Source: an uncultured Brevibacterium sp.
GTDB taxonomy: Bacteria; Actinomycetota; Actinomycetes; Actinomycetales; Brevibacteriaceae
Direction: 5' to 3'
Assembly: GCA_902489215.1 (NCBI GenBank)
Contig: CABTZE010000121.1
Span: 1 to 6,193 of the forward strand
DNA length: 6,193 nt
Each line of letters opens with the position of its first letter. Within the stretch, counting starts at the first letter, position 1. The notes under the pieces were generated by a model that searched no databases, had not been told where the DNA came from, and saw only the letters and a list, made by a program, of their open reading frames with translations. Position numbers and translations under genes: made by a program. Of the stretch, positions 5,664 through 6,193 are shown in pieces.

Positions 5664-6193
5664 GTGAGCGTACGAGTTCGCTTCTGCCCTTCGCCTACCG
5701 GAACCCCGCACGTCGGGATGGTGCGCACAGCCCTGTTCAACTGGGCGTACGCACGCCACACAGGCGGCACATTCGTCTTCCGCATCGAAGACACCGACGC
5801 CGCCCGCGACTCAGAAGAGTCCTACCAGCAGATCATCGAAGCCATGAACTGGCTGGGCCTGGACTGGGATGAGGGCATCGACGTCGGCGGTCCCCACGGC
5901 CCCTACCGTCAGTCCCAGCGCGGTGAGATCTACCAGGACGTCATCCAGAAGCTCAAAGACGCCGGTCACCTGTACGAATCGTTCTCCACACCGGAAGAAA
6001 CCGAGGCGCGCCACCGCGCGGCCGGCCGCGACCCCAAACTGGGCTACGACGGCTACGACCGCGACCTGACAGAAGAGCAGAAGGCCGCCTTCCGCGCAGA
6101 GGGACGCGAACCCGTTCTGCGTGTGCGCATGCCGGATGAGGACATCACATTCACCGACGTCGAAGCGCGCCGGGTTGGGCAGAACGTCGTGGA
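5664..6193 (+). CDS. gltX: Glutamyl-tRNA synthetase, N-terminal part (runs off window)
   Basis: Charges tRNA-Glu with glutamate in the cytoplasm, using ATP; class I synthetase. Only the first 176 residues of roughly 490 are present because the frame is open at the right edge. The Rossmann-fold catalytic start is clear: RFCPSPTGTPHVGMVRTA with glutamate-binding RFCPSPTG (6-13) and HVGM (16-19) as the HIGH motif, then FRIEDTD (39-45), then YRQSQR (81-86). At the zinc-ribbon position the protein reads YESFST (104-109), with no cysteines, so no zinc site is expected. GRDPKLGYD (121-129) is typical of actinobacterial GluRS. The start is GTG, fixed by a good Shine-Dalgarno. The last residues (VEARRVGQNVV) match the expected VRGE region poorly; this may be divergence or an indel. 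The gene follows the FAH gene in an apparent operon. Confidence 0.96.
   Translation, partial: MSVRVRFCPSPTGTPHVGMVRTALFNWAYARHTGGTFVFRIEDTDAARDSEESYQQIIEAMNWLGLDWDEGIDVGGPHGPYRQSQRGEIYQDVIQKLKDAGHLYESFSTPEETEARHRAAGRDPKLGYDGYDRDLTEEQKAAFRAEGREPVLRVRMPDEDITFTDVEARRVGQNVV

Noticed and set aside
4956..5759. Minus-strand open frame of 267 codons
   Set aside because: It is antisense to the FAH gene and the start of gltX, both with intact catalytic motifs. Its translation is rich in Gly, Val and Asp with no recognisable family.

Overview
The window looks like ordinary chromosomal DNA of a high-GC actinobacterium. GC is roughly 60% by eye. Other pointers are a glutaminase fused to a STAS domain, a glutamyl-tRNA synthetase without zinc-site cysteines, a 302-residue protein of an actinobacterial family usually labelled '3-methyladenine DNA glycosylase', and an FAH-family gene directly upstream of gltX, an arrangement I recall from mycobacteria and corynebacteria. 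Four of the five genes use a GTG start. I cannot name the genus.

Layout: a bidirectional-looking hairpin terminator (6-37) closes the left end. Three minus-strand genes then read leftward from a divergent promoter near 4826: hrpB (2376-4817, putative DEAH-family RNA helicase), a 302-residue conserved protein (1471-2379) that overlaps the hrpB stop by 4 bp (GTGA) and has its Shine-Dalgarno inside hrpB, and glsA (135-1409, glutaminase plus STAS) after a 61-bp gap. Rightward from the same 18-bp intergenic region run an FAH-family enzyme (4836-5645) and, 18 bp later, gltX (5664 to beyond the right edge).

The most interesting spot is the 18-bp hrpB/FAH gap. It holds the pseudo-palindrome CCCagTAGaCTAagGGG, which offers an actinobacterial -10 hexamer on each strand (TAGACT and TAGTCT, overlapping by 5 bp). 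Each is placed so that transcription would start at or within about one base of the start codon, predicting two divergent leaderless mRNAs from one shared AT-rich core. No mobile element, CRISPR array, tRNA, rRNA or phage gene is visible. There is no gene-free stretch longer than about 135 bases. I see no sign of a new multi-gene system; the gene content is housekeeping and metabolic.
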